Under the pieces are notes generated by a model. The model worked only from the letters and a program-made list of their open reading frames with translations. It was not told where the DNA came from and did not search any database. This document shows positions 48,059-56,372 of a stretch of 64,000 nt of DNA, piece by piece. Source of the DNA: CANJIV01 sp046330225 (GTDB lineage: Bacteria > Actinomycetota > Thermoleophilia > Solirubrobacterales > Solirubrobacteraceae); the NCBI GenBank assembly GCA_046330225.1, contig JAXLTD010000011.1:1-64000 (forward strand), written 5' to 3'. The translations under genes and the position numbers were made by a program. How positions within the stretch are numbered: the stretch's first letter is position 1; every line of letters starts with the position of its first letter.

Positions 48059-49162
48059 ATGCCCGAGCGGCCCCGCCTCCCCAGCCCCACGGTCCGCCCC
48101 CGGTTCCCGACCCCGGGCGCACGCCGGGCCGTCGTCATCGGGGCGGGCTCGTTCGGCACGGCGGTCGCGGTCCTCCTGGCCCGCGGCGGGTGGCGCGTGA
48201 CGCTCCAGACGCGCACGCCCGAGCAGGCCGAGGCGCTCTCCCGCGACCGCGAGAACGTCCGCTACCTCCCCGGTGTCGACCTGCCTCGCGAGCTGCGGAT
48301 CGAGAGCGCCGGTGGCGGCCTCGGCCGGGCCGAGCTCGTCTTCCTCGGCGTCCCCTCGCGCGGGCTGGACGAGGTCATCGCCGGGCTCCCCGACGCCGGG
48401 CTGGCGCAGCGGGCCGCAGTCGTCTCGCTCGCGAAGGGCCTCGTGCCGCCTGACGGCCGGACGCCGACTGCGATGCTCCGCGACCTGCTCGGCTCCGCGC
48501 GCGTCGCCTGCGTGGGCGGCCCGGCCCACGCCCAGGAGATGGTGGCGGCGGGCGCCGGCCTCGTCGCCGCCTCGCGCGACGAGGCGCTGGCCGAATCGCT
48601 GGCCGAGGTCTTCACCGGCGCGGGCGTCGTCTGCGAGAAGTCCGACGACCCCGTCGGCGTCGAGCTGGCCGGTGCCGCGAAGAACGCCGCGGCGCTGGCC
48701 GCCGGGGCGACCGAGGGCCAGGGCCTCAACGCCGCGGGCGCCGCCGCCGGCCACATCTTCGCCGAGGCCTGGCGGCTCGCCGAGGCCCAGGGCGGCCGGG
48801 CGGAGTCGTTCATCGGGCTGGCGGGCACTGGGGACCTCGTGGCCACGGCGCTGGCGCCCCAGAGCCGGAACCGCCGCGCGGGGGAACTGCTCGCCGAGGG
48901 CGTTCCCGCCGCGGAGATCCCGGACCTGATCGGCCAGGCCGTCGAGTCGCTCGAGTCGGTGCCGCTGCTGGCCCGGGCGCTCGAAGCGGCAGGCGTCGAG
49001 GCGCCGGTCACCGCCGCGCTCGGCCGCCTGATCGCCGGCAGCCTGCCGCTCGACGACTGGGTCGCGCTCGTCCGGACCACGGTGCCGCCGCCGGCCCGGT
49101 TCGCCCGGCGGCGGGGCTTCTGGAAGCGCACCCGCGCGCGCCTGCGCCGGTCGCCGCGCTGA
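48059..49162 (+). CDS. gpsA: NAD(P)-dependent glycerol-3-phosphate dehydrogenase
   Basis: A 367-aa GpsA, reducing dihydroxyacetone phosphate to sn-glycerol-3-phosphate for phospholipids. Seen are VVIGAGSFGTAVAVLLARGG, SLAKGLVPPDG, the catalytic lysine region GVELAGAAKNAAALAAGA and FIGLAGTGDLVATALAPQSRN. The N-terminal extension of about 20 residues and a basic C-terminus (RRRGFWKRTRARLRRSPR) are extra compared with E. coli GpsA. TAGGCT ends 9 nt before the ATG. Confidence 0.93.
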   Translation: MPERPRLPSPTVRPRFPTPGARRAVVIGAGSFGTAVAVLLARGGWRVTLQTRTPEQAEALSRDRENVRYLPGVDLPRELRIESAGGGLGRAELVFLGVPSRGLDEVIAGLPDAGLAQRAAVVSLAKGLVPPDGRTPTAMLRDLLGSARVACVGGPAHAQEMVAAGAGLVAASRDEALAESLAEVFTGAGVVCEKSDDPVGVELAGAAKNAAALAAGATEGQGLNAAGAAAGHIFAEAWRLAEAQGGRAESFIGLAGTGDLVATALAPQSRNRRAGELLAEGVPAAEIPDLIGQAVESLESVPLLARALEAAGVEAPVTAALGRLIAGSLPLDDWVALVRTTVPPPARFARRRGFWKRTRARLRRSPR

Positions 49163-49186
49163 CCCCGTGCCGCGCGACCGGCGCCC

Positions 49187-49215
49187 TTGCCGGCGTCGCG
49201 GCCACGCGCTAGGGT
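49187..49215 (+). promoter_or_regulatory. sigma-70-type promoter before the small ORF at 49245
   Basis: TTGCCG (49187-49192), 17-bp spacer, TAGGGT (49210-49215). A strong Shine-Dalgarno sequence GGAGGAGG follows at 49230-49237, so this transcript has a leader, unlike many in the window. Confidence 0.6.
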
Positions 49216-49244
49216 GGATCGCCCTCCCTGGAGGAGGTTCGTTC

Positions 49245-49352
49245 ATGACCCGGCTCGACTCCATCACCCGCACGCCCGCAGACGCCGTCCCGGCGCCAGC
49301 GCCGTGCGCCCTGTCGAACCTGCCCGCGGCCTCGGCCGTCACGCCGTCCTGA
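49245..49352 (+). CDS. 35-aa small ORF with strong expression signals
   Basis: A short ORF (MTRLDSITRTPADAVP...) beginning after GGAGGAGG at the right distance and preceded by a good promoter. The product is Pro/Ala/Thr-rich with one cysteine and no hydrophobic segment, and resembles no family I know. It could be a leader peptide for the ORF at 49451 or a genuine small protein. Confidence rests on the signals rather than on the peptide. Confidence 0.5.
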   Translation: MTRLDSITRTPADAVPAPAPCALSNLPAASAVTPS

Positions 49353-49450
49353 ACGTCGCGGGCCTCCGCCCGCGACGCCCCGTCAGCTGATCCGATGCGC
49401 CGCCCCGGGCGGTGGACCGTTCCCTGTCCACCCCACCCGAAGGATCATCC

Positions 49451-49648
49451 ATGCCCACCACCCTCAGTGCCGAAGCCGTGCTCGCCGCCCACCGTCACGT
49501 GGCCGAGCATGCCCGCACCGGCTCCCCGCCGCCGCGACCGCCGCGGCGGCGGCGGCGCCGGAGCGCCGTGCGCCGCGTCACCGCCGCGCACGTCGCCCGG
49601 GCCGCCGGCCGCCTCGACCGCGAGGCGGCCCGGCGGGCCATCGCCTAG
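49451..49648 (+). CDS. arginine-rich small protein
   Basis: A 65-aa very basic protein: a helical start (TLSAEAVLAAHRHVAEHA), then PPPRPPRRRRRRSAVRRV and another helix (AARAAGRLDREAARRA-like). AAGGA lies about 6 nt before the ATG at 49451. It is likely nucleic-acid binding by charge alone. It may share a transcript with the ORF at 49245. It converges on the HAD phosphatase at 49690. Confidence 0.5.
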   Translation: MPTTLSAEAVLAAHRHVAEHARTGSPPPRPPRRRRRRSAVRRVTAAHVARAAGRLDREAARRAIA

Positions 49649-49689
49649 CCGCGGCCGCCCGTCCCGCTTCGGCGGGGCGGGCGGCGGCG

Positions 49690-50505
49690 CTAGCGCCCTT
49701 CGGCCAGCGTGGTGACGACGGCCTCGTAGACCCCGGCGCCGTTCCGCGCCTCGGTCACGCGCACGTTCTGAGCCGCCGCGATCGCCTCGGTCAGCGTCGG
49801 ATCCTTCTCGAGCGCGTTGCGCATCAGCCAGAACGTCCCCACCGCGGAGGCAGCGCCCATGTCCTCGCGCGAGTCGCCCGCCGCGATCACCTCGTCGCGG
49901 CCGTAGCCGCGATTCTGCATGTGCCGCGCCACCGCGCGGGACTTCGACGCGCCCTTGGGGACCAGGTGGAAGGCGTGGGCCTGCTCGACGCCGACGAGCG
50001 TCTCGGACCGGCGGTGGATCGCGCCGTTGTCGACGAGTCGCAGGTGGCCGAGCCCCTCCTCGACGAGGACGGCGTCGGCCTCCTCCGAGGACACGCCGCC
50101 GCGGAAGAGGTGCGAGACCTCGCGGTCGCGGTGCCAGGGGTCGTGGTACTCGAGGCGCCCGGCGAAGCGGTCCAGGAGCAGCGCGGGCGCGCCGGTCGCG
50201 GTGATCTGCTCGTGAATCGTCAGCTCGCCCGGGACCATCCCGTCGGTGAGCCACTCGCGCTCGCCGTCGATCTCCAGGGCCGCCCCGGCCTCGAAGATGA
50301 ACGCCCGCAGGCCCAGCAGCCGCGCGTCCTCGAACACTTGGGCGCGCCGGCGGCCGGAGAAGATGACGACCTCGACCTCGGCGCGGTGGCACGCCTCCAA
50401 TGCCCGCACGCCGAGCATCGTGAACTCGCCGGCGTCGTCGTGCAGCAGCGAGGCGCCCTTCCCGAGCAGCGTGCCGTCGAGGTCGACGTAGAGGCAGCGG
50501 AGCAT
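49690..50505 (-). CDS. HAD-IIB phosphatase, probable glucosyl-3-phosphoglycerate phosphatase
   Basis: A 271-aa HAD hydrolase (type IIB). The nucleophile motif is LYVDLDGTLLGKGASL, with IFSGRRRAQVFEDARL and the late acidic motif VIAAGDSREDMGAASAVG. HAD-type phosphatases of this kind remove the phosphate from mannosyl- or glucosyl-3-phosphoglycerate in several bacteria. It lies 5 bp after the gpgS-like gene, which supports that role: glucosylglycerate synthesis for osmotic balance or polysaccharide priming. Mycobacterial GpgP is a different fold, so this would be the alternative type. Confidence 0.75.
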   Translation of the reverse strand: MLRCLYVDLDGTLLGKGASLLHDDAGEFTMLGVRALEACHRAEVEVVIFSGRRRAQVFEDARLLGLRAFIFEAGAALEIDGEREWLTDGMVPGELTIHEQITATGAPALLLDRFAGRLEYHDPWHRDREVSHLFRGGVSSEEADAVLVEEGLGHLRLVDNGAIHRRSETLVGVEQAHAFHLVPKGASKSRAVARHMQNRGYGRDEVIAAGDSREDMGAASAVGTFWLMRNALEKDPTLTEAIAAAQNVRVTEARNGAGVYEAVVTTLAEGR

Positions 50506-50510
50506 CGGGA

Positions 50511-51467
50511 TCAGCGGACGGCGGGGTCGGGCAGCGCGGCGGCGGAGCGCGCGAGGCCGAGCGACGCGAGCGGCGGCCGCTCGATCAGGTCGACGGGGTG
50601 CGGCTCCATGCCGTCGTCGGCGGCGACGAGGAGATGCCCGGCGTCCACTCCGGTCAGCCGGCCCTCGCGCTTGAGCCGGTCGGCCACGACCTGCAGCACC
50701 GCGTAGGCCATCGGCACGAGCGCGTCGAGCGGCTGGTGGCGGTTGCGGCGCTCGTCGAAGTCGACTTGCGCGATCCCGTCCAGCCCGATCCGGCGATAGA
50801 CGTCGATCAGCATCGCGGTCTCGACCGCGTAGCCCGTCGCGAACGGCAGCGTCTCGAGCAGGTCGCGGCGCGCTGCGATCTCGCCGGACAGCGGCTGGCG
50901 GATGGCCGCCAGCTCCGGGTAGAACATCGCCAGGAGCGGGCGAGCGGAGAGCTGGGAGACGCGCCCGCCGCCGTCGGGCACGACGACGCCGTCGACTGCG
51001 AACGGCCGGCGGTAGGCGGCCTTGACGAACTGCACGCCCGGCTCGCAGACGAGCGGGCCCACGATCCCGCAGGCGAACCGCTCGGAGAAGCCGGACGTGT
51101 CGCCGTCGACGAACGCGACGATGTCGCCCGCCGTGGCGCTGAGCCCCCGCCACATCGCGTCGCCCTTCCCGAGGACCGGGCCGTGCCCCGGCAGGAGGCT
51201 GGCCTCCTGGCACACCTCGGCCCCGTGGCGGTCAGCGATCTCGGCCGTGCCGTCGGCCGACGCGGCATCCACCACGAGCACCTGGTCGACCGCCCCGGCG
51301 GCCTGCAGGCCGCAGAGCGCATCGACGACCGGCCCGATCGTGCTGGCGCACTCGCGCGTCGGCACCACCACGGACACGGTCTCGGTCCGCTCGGCGGCGA
51401 GCCGCTCCGCGGAGAACTCGGCGTGGTGGTGGGAGCGGCGCAGAAGCCAGCGCTGGGCGGAAGTCAT
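50511..51467 (-). CDS. gpgS: glucosyl-3-phosphoglycerate synthase
   Basis: A 318-aa GT81-type glycosyltransferase that joins glucose from a nucleotide donor to 3-phosphoglycerate. Seen are VVVPTRECASTIGPVV, the metal motif AFVDGDTSGFSE, FVKAAYRRPF, GYAVETAMLIDVYRRIGL and the RRNRHQPLDAL signature specific to GpgS. Operon with the phosphatase at 49690. It is divergent from the helicase at 51565. Confidence 0.87.
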   Translation of the reverse strand: MTSAQRWLLRRSHHHAEFSAERLAAERTETVSVVVPTRECASTIGPVVDALCGLQAAGAVDQVLVVDAASADGTAEIADRHGAEVCQEASLLPGHGPVLGKGDAMWRGLSATAGDIVAFVDGDTSGFSERFACGIVGPLVCEPGVQFVKAAYRRPFAVDGVVVPDGGGRVSQLSARPLLAMFYPELAAIRQPLSGEIAARRDLLETLPFATGYAVETAMLIDVYRRIGLDGIAQVDFDERRNRHQPLDALVPMAYAVLQVVADRLKREGRLTGVDAGHLLVAADDGMEPHPVDLIERPPLASLGLARSAAALPDPAVR

Positions 51468-51564
51468 GGCAGGTGGGGGCGTCGAATGGTCGGGCGCGCC
51501 GGGCGCGGGTGCAGTCCGGTGCTGTCAGGTACGGGCCAGACGGCGCGACGTACTATGGCAAGCC

Positions 51565-53841
51565 GTGGCCGCGACTCCGCAGACCCACCCCTGGAGCGAG
51601 CTGCTGGCCGCCGGGGCGCAGGACGAGCGCCTCGTGGCCACCCGCCTCGAGGGCGCCCGGCGCGCGGTCGTCAGGCCGCTGCCCGAGGACCTGCACCCCG
51701 GGCTGCGCCGCGCGCTGGAGGCGGCCGGGATCGGCAGCCTCTATGCGCACCAGGCCGACGCCTGGCACGCCGCCGCCGAGGGCCCGTTCATCGTCACCAC
51801 GGGCACGGCCTCCGGGAAGTCCCTGTGCTTCAACCTGCCCACCCTCGACGTGTTGTGCACCGATCCCCGCGCCCGGGCGATCTACCTCTATCCGACCAAG
51901 GCGCTGGCCCAGGACCAGGCCCGGGCGCTGCACGCCCTCGGGCTGCCGGGCCTGCGCCCGGCGATCTACGACGGGGACACCCCGCGAGCGGAACGCGCGG
52001 CGATCCGCCGCAAGGCCAACGTGATCCTCACGAATCCGGACATGCTCCACGTCGGGATCCTGCCCAACCACGGCGCCTGGGGCGAGCTGTTCGCGAACCT
52101 CGCCGCCGTCGTGGTCGACGAGGCGCACGTGTACCGCGGGGTCTTCGGCTCGCACGTCGCCAACGTGCTGCGACGCCTGCGGCGGATCGCCCAGGCCTAC
52201 GGGACCGCGCCGCGGCTGTTCCTGGCCAGCGCGACGATCGCCAACCCCGTCGAGCTGGCGCAGCGCCTCACCGGCGTGGACGACATCGCGCTCATCGACG
52301 GGGACGGGTCGCCCGGCGCGGCCCGCGAGATCGCCATGTGGAACCCGCCGCTGCTCGACGAGGCGCTCGGCACCCGCGGCTCGCCCCTGGCCGAGGCCGC
52401 CGAGCTGCTCACGGAGCTCGTCGTCGCGGGCGCCCGGACGATCTGCTTCATGAAGTCCCGCAAGGCCGTGGAGCTCATCGCCCGCTTCACGCAGTCCCGC
52501 CTCGAGGAGCGCGCGCCGGAGCTGGCCGGACGGGTCGCTCCGTACCGGGCCGGCTACACGCCGGGCCAGCGCCGCGAGCTCGAGCGCCAGCTCGTCGCCG
52601 GCGAGCTGCTGGCCGTCGTGACCACCGACGCGCTGGAGCTCGGCATCGACATCGGCGCGCTGGACGCCGCGATCACGGTGACGTTTCCCGGCACGGTCGC
52701 CAGCCTGCGCCAGCAGTGGGGCCGGGCCGGCCGCCGGGGCCGCGGCCTGGCCGTCTACATCGCCGGCGAGGACGCCCTGGACCAGTTCTTCTGCCGCCAC
52801 CCCGACGAGTTCCTGGACCGGCCCGTCGAGGCGGCGATCCTCGACCACGAGTCCGAGCAGATCTACCTCGGGCACTTGCGCTGCGCCGCGCACGAGGGGC
52901 CGCTCAGCGCCGCCGACGCGGAGTTCCTCGGGCCGCGCTGGCAGGCGTACGCCGACCGGCTTGTCGACGCCGGCGCGCTGCGCGAGCGCACTGCGGGCTA
53001 CGTCCCCGCCCAGGCGCAGGACTATCCGGCCGCGGAGGTGTCGCTGCGCTCCGCCTCGGCCGACAGCTTCGCGGTCGTCGACGCCGACTCGGGCGAGGTG
53101 ATCGGCTCGATCGAGGCGGCCCGCGCCTTCTCGACCGCCCACGACGGCGCGATCTACCTGCACCTGGGCCGCTCCTACGAGGTCGTGTCGCTGGATCTCG
53201 ACGGGCGCCGGGCGATCGTCCGGGCGTTCACCGGCGACTACTACACCCAGCCCAAGCGGGAGACCTCGACCGACATCGAGCGGCTGCTGGACCGCCGCGA
53301 GACGATGGGCGTCACGCTGTCGTTCGGGACCGTCGCCGTCTCGGAGGAGGTGCTCGGCTACCAGCGCGTGCGCCTCACCGACCACGAGGTCCTGGAGTTC
53401 GTCGCGCTCGACCTTCCCCAAACCGAGTACTCGACGCAGGCCCTCTGGTACGAGCTGCCCGACGAACTGCTGGGCGAGGAGTTCCGCCTCGAGGAGATGC
53501 TCGGATCCCTCCACGCCGCCGAGCACGCCCAGATCGCCGTCCTGCCGCTCCTGGCGATGTGCGACCGCTGGGACATCGGGGGCCTGTCGACGAACTTCCA
53601 CCCGCAGACGGGCGTCCCGACGATCTTCATCTACGACGGCCATCCGGGCGGCGTCGGGATCACCCGCCAGGGCTTCCGCGCCTTCGAGACGCTGGTGGCC
53701 GACGCCCACCGCCTCATCGCCGAGTGCCGCTGCCGGCGCGGCTGCCCGTCCTGCGTCCAGTCTCCGAAGTGCGGCAACCTCAACGAGCCGCTGAGCAAGG
53801 CCGGCTCCCGGGAGCTGATGGCGCGGATGCTCGAGCGGTAG
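51565..53841 (+). CDS. DEAD/DEAH helicase with DUF1998 domain (YprA/MrfA-like)
   Basis: A 758-aa superfamily 2 helicase. The Walker A motif is TTGTASGKSLCFNLPTL, then YPTKALAQDQARAL, VVVDEAHVYRG (DEAH), FLASATIANP and QQWGRAGRRGRGLAVY. The C-terminus has the DUF1998 zinc cluster CRCRRGCPSCVQSPKCGN. Relatives include B. subtilis MrfA (YprA), which helps repair mitomycin-type DNA damage with an exonuclease partner; no partner gene is adjacent. GTG start at 51565, with TACTAT ending 8 nt upstream. Confidence 0.9.
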   Translation: MAATPQTHPWSELLAAGAQDERLVATRLEGARRAVVRPLPEDLHPGLRRALEAAGIGSLYAHQADAWHAAAEGPFIVTTGTASGKSLCFNLPTLDVLCTDPRARAIYLYPTKALAQDQARALHALGLPGLRPAIYDGDTPRAERAAIRRKANVILTNPDMLHVGILPNHGAWGELFANLAAVVVDEAHVYRGVFGSHVANVLRRLRRIAQAYGTAPRLFLASATIANPVELAQRLTGVDDIALIDGDGSPGAAREIAMWNPPLLDEALGTRGSPLAEAAELLTELVVAGARTICFMKSRKAVELIARFTQSRLEERAPELAGRVAPYRAGYTPGQRRELERQLVAGELLAVVTTDALELGIDIGALDAAITVTFPGTVASLRQQWGRAGRRGRGLAVYIAGEDALDQFFCRHPDEFLDRPVEAAILDHESEQIYLGHLRCAAHEGPLSAADAEFLGPRWQAYADRLVDAGALRERTAGYVPAQAQDYPAAEVSLRSASADSFAVVDADSGEVIGSIEAARAFSTAHDGAIYLHLGRSYEVVSLDLDGRRAIVRAFTGDYYTQPKRETSTDIERLLDRRETMGVTLSFGTVAVSEEVLGYQRVRLTDHEVLEFVALDLPQTEYSTQALWYELPDELLGEEFRLEEMLGSLHAAEHAQIAVLPLLAMCDRWDIGGLSTNFHPQTGVPTIFIYDGHPGGVGITRQGFRAFETLVADAHRLIAECRCRRGCPSCVQSPKCGNLNEPLSKAGSRELMARMLER

Positions 53842-53864
53842 CGGCCCGGGCCGCCGGGCGCCGC

Positions 53865-54308
53865 CTACGCCGGGCGCGCGAAGTGGTGCGACGTGATGGC
53901 GTAGCCGTGGTTGAGATAGAGCCGGTGCGCGTCCCAGCGCTCGGCCTGCACGCCGGAGTCCAGGTGGATCTCGTCGCAGCCGCGCGCCCGCGCCTCGGCC
54001 AGCAGCCAGTCCAGGAGCGCGCCGGCGTGGCCTTGTCCGCGGGCCTCCGGCAGGGTCGAGAGGTCGTCGACGTAGAGGTAGTGCCCCCAGGCGAGCCCGT
54101 GCTGGATCCGGAACCCGGCGACCGCCGCGGCGGGCTCGCCCGGCCCGCCCGCGAAGGCCCCGGCCAGGCGGTAGCCCGCCGGCCGCTGGACCTCGTCGAC
54201 GCGGGCGACGAAGGCGGACTCGTCACTCCAGGCCGTGCGGAGGGCCGCCATCGCGGGCCAGGCCAGCGCGGTGTCCGGGGGCAGGATCTCGCGGATCTCG
54301 GGGCTCAC
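53865..54308 (-). CDS. GNAT-family N-acetyltransferase
   Basis: A 147-aa GNAT acetyltransferase with LYVDDLSTLPEARGQGHAGA (acetyl-CoA loop) and the ending CDEIHLDSGVQAERWDAHRL and YLNHGYAITSHHF. The substrate is unknown. GTG start at 54308, 25 bp after the membrane-protein gene on the same strand; it converges on the helicase with 23 bp between. Confidence 0.82.
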   Translation of the reverse strand: MSPEIREILPPDTALAWPAMAALRTAWSDESAFVARVDEVQRPAGYRLAGAFAGGPGEPAAAVAGFRIQHGLAWGHYLYVDDLSTLPEARGQGHAGALLDWLLAEARARGCDEIHLDSGVQAERWDAHRLYLNHGYAITSHHFARPA

Positions 54309-54333
54309 GCCGCGACCGTACCGCAGCCAGGGC

Positions 54334-54708
54334 TCAGTCCAGCGCGCGGCTGAGCCGGACGCCCGCCGCCAGTGCGCCGCCGGCGATGGCCGCCGTCACG
54401 TACTTGCCGCGCGCCGGGATGCCGGAAGCGCCGAGCGTGGCCCCGAAATCCACCGCGTCGGCAGCGGCGCCCCAGGCCAGCCAGCGGCGGGCAGGGTCGC
54501 CCTGGCGCAGCGCCCACAGCGCCCCGGCGCCGAGAGCCAGGTCGCGCACTCCGAGCGCGCGGGCGAACACCTGGGTCCCGGCGCCCGCCGCCTCGGGGCC
54601 GATCCAGCTCGCCCCGACCCGCTCCGGCACGGCGATGAGCGCCAGGCCAACCGCGACGCGGCCGGCCGCGAGAACCTGGGCGGCCGCGCGATCGTCCAGG
54701 CCCGCCAT
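54334..54708 (-). CDS. small integral membrane protein (DUF4267-like)
   Basis: A 124-aa protein with about four short hydrophobic segments (VGLALIAVPERVGASWIG; RDLALGAGALWALRQGD; ATLGASGIP; VTAAIAGGALAAGVRL). The GVRDLALG core resembles uncharacterised membrane proteins of the DUF4267 kind. It directly abuts the ABC ATPase gene (stop at 54709-54711, start at 54708) but is too small to be an ABC permease. Confidence 0.6.
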   Translation of the reverse strand: MAGLDDRAAAQVLAAGRVAVGLALIAVPERVGASWIGPEAAGAGTQVFARALGVRDLALGAGALWALRQGDPARRWLAWGAAADAVDFGATLGASGIPARGKYVTAAIAGGALAAGVRLSRALD

Positions 54709-55464
54709 CTACTCGGCGGCCTTGAGCGCGTCGAGGATCTGGGCGGCGTCCATGTGGCCCTCGTCGCGGACGACCTTCCCGTCGGCGAGGAACACCGTGC
54801 GGTCGGCGACCGACGCGGCGGTGGCGTCGTGGGTGACCATCACGACGGTCTGGCCGAACTCGTCGACGGCGCGGCGCAGCAGCGCCAGCACTTCGTGCGA
54901 GGAGGCCGAGTCGAGGTTGCCCGTCGGCTCGTCGGCGAACACGACCGCCGGCTTCGAGACCAGCGAGCGGGCCACGGCGACGCGCTGCTGCTGGCCGCCC
55001 GACAGCTCCGCCGGCCGGTGCGTGCGCCGGTCGCCCAGGCCGACGGCGCCGATGAGCGTCTCGAGCCAGTCCGGGTCGGGCGTCTCCCCGGCGATCGAGA
55101 GCGGCAGGGTGATGTTCTCCTCCGCCGACAGGACCGGAAGGAGATTGAAGGCCTGAAAGACGAAGCCGATCTTGTCGCGGCGCAGCTTCGTCAGGTCGCC
55201 GTCGGACATCCCGTCGAGCGTCTGGCCGTCGATCTGGACCGATCCGCTCGTCGCGGTGTCGAGCCCGGCGAGCACGTGCATGAGCGTCGATTTCCCGGAT
55301 CCCGACGGCCCCATGATCGCCGTGAAGCTCCCGCGGGCGAACGCGACGGTCACCCCGGCGAGGGCGTGGACGGCCGCCTCGCCCTCGCCGTAGACCTTCG
55401 TCAGGTCGGTGCCGGCGACGACCGTCTCGGTCGCGGGCGGCGTGGCGGTCGATGGCTCGGACAT
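54709..55464 (-). CDS. ABC transporter ATPase, LolD/MacB type
   Basis: A 251-aa ATPase: Walker A FTAIMGPSGSGKSTLMHVLA, Q-loop VFQAFNLLPVLSAEENI, signature ELSGGQQQRVAVARSL and Walker B VVFADEPTGNLDS. This is the MacB/LolD/FtsE type that powers mechanotransmission or lipoprotein release. No permease is encoded next to it: upstream is a divergent secreted protein, downstream a small membrane protein. It starts at the ATG at 55464, chosen so the N-terminus is short. Confidence 0.9.
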   Translation of the reverse strand: MSEPSTATPPATETVVAGTDLTKVYGEGEAAVHALAGVTVAFARGSFTAIMGPSGSGKSTLMHVLAGLDTATSGSVQIDGQTLDGMSDGDLTKLRRDKIGFVFQAFNLLPVLSAEENITLPLSIAGETPDPDWLETLIGAVGLGDRRTHRPAELSGGQQQRVAVARSLVSKPAVVFADEPTGNLDSASSHEVLALLRRAVDEFGQTVVMVTHDATAASVADRTVFLADGKVVRDEGHMDAAQILDALKAAE

Positions 55465-55560
55465 GGCAGCGACGCAGGGTACCGTCAACCCCGTCCGCGC
55501 ATTCGCGCGGCGAGCGCTCCCGCGCTAGCGTGCGAGCCCACCGACCCCGGGAGCTGCGCC

Positions 55561-55869
55561 ATGCGCGTCCGCACGATCCTCGTCCTTGCCGTCCTCGCCC
55601 TCGCCGGAAGCGCCGCCGCGGGCGCCGGCCCGGCGGCAGCCGCCGTGCGCGACTGCTCGGCCAAGGTCGACTTCAACCTGAAGATCTCCTCGGCGCGGAA
55701 CCTGACGTGCACCCGGGCACGCACCGTCATGCGCGCCTACAAGGGCTCGATCAAGCGGCGCTTCAGCACTGGCGGATTCGCGTGCGCGCGCGTGCGCGGG
55801 ACGAACCTCGCCGGCCAGTGGCGCTGCGTCAGCGGCCGGCGAGCGTTCCGGTTCGAGTTCAGCGACTGA
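55561..55869 (+). CDS. secreted small hypothetical protein, paralogue of 56373
   Basis: A 102-aa protein with a signal peptide (residues 1-28, RTILVLAVLALAGSAAAGAG) and a mature part of about 74 aa with the pattern AVRDCS...ISSARNLTCTRARTVMR...GSIKRRFSTGGFACARV...GQWRCVSGRRAFRFEF. Four cysteines suggest two disulfide bonds. It shares most of this frame with the gene at 56373. Function is unknown. GGGAG precedes the ATG. Confidence 0.75.
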   Translation: MRVRTILVLAVLALAGSAAAGAGPAAAAVRDCSAKVDFNLKISSARNLTCTRARTVMRAYKGSIKRRFSTGGFACARVRGTNLAGQWRCVSGRRAFRFEFSD

Positions 55870-55958
55870 CACCCCCGCCGCAAACTGGCGCTGATCCGCT
55901 CGGCGCCTGGCCGCGAACACGCCTCCAGCCACGGTTCCACGACCAGGAGGAGACCACC

Positions 55959-56237
55959 ATGGCCATGGCATTCATCATGGAGTTCGAGGGCGCGACGCTC
56001 GACCAGTACGACGAGGTCATCGAGGCGATGGGCCTGACCGACGGCGTGGCGCCCGAAGGCGCGCTGTTCCACTGGGTCACCGAGACCCCGACCGGCATCC
56101 GCGTCACGGATGTGTGGGAGGACCCGGCGGCCTTCGAGAGCTACTCCGCCGAGGAGATCGGCCCGAAGACCGCTGCGGCGGGCATCGCGCCGCCGCAGGT
56201 CACCTCGCACGAAGTGCACAACGTCATCAAGCGGTAG
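55959..56237 (+). CDS. small cytoplasmic hypothetical protein, ferredoxin-like dimer fold suspected
   Basis: A 92-aa protein (AMAFIMEFEGATLDQYDEVIEAM...GALFHWVTETPTGIRVTDVWEDPAAFESYSAEEIGP) with alternating beta and alpha segments like small dimeric alpha-beta barrel proteins (ABM/EthD-like). Strong Shine-Dalgarno sequence AGGAGGAG before the ATG at 55959. It sits between the two secreted paralogues and is followed by a hairpin at 56245. Function unknown. Confidence 0.7.
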   Translation: MAMAFIMEFEGATLDQYDEVIEAMGLTDGVAPEGALFHWVTETPTGIRVTDVWEDPAAFESYSAEEIGPKTAAAGIAPPQVTSHEVHNVIKR

Positions 56238-56244
56238 GGCGCGC

Positions 56245-56275
56245 GCCGGCGCCGGCCGCTCAGGCCGGCGCCGGC
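56245..56275. terminator. 13-bp hairpin after the gene at 55959
   Basis: GCCGGCGCCGGCC-GCTCA-GGCCGGCGCCGGC, beginning 8 bp after the stop. It and the next bases (56245-56280) match 56757-56792 at 35 of 36 positions, the second copy overlapping the GMC oxidoreductase stop. Confidence 0.7.
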
Positions 56276-56315
56276 ACCGTCCCGGGGAGGCTCGCGGGTC
56301 ACCGACGGTTCCCAG

Positions 56316-56345
56316 TTGACGGGCGGATTCCGGCCGCACTAGGGT
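56316..56345 (+). promoter_or_regulatory. sigma-70-type promoter of the gene at 56373
   Basis: TTGACG (56316-56321), 18-bp spacer, TAGGGT (56340-56345), followed by a TGGAGG ribosome site (56361-56366) before the TTG start. It is the clearest two-box promoter in the window. Confidence 0.7.
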
Positions 56346-56372
56346 TGCGCGCCCCCAACCTGGAGGTTCACG

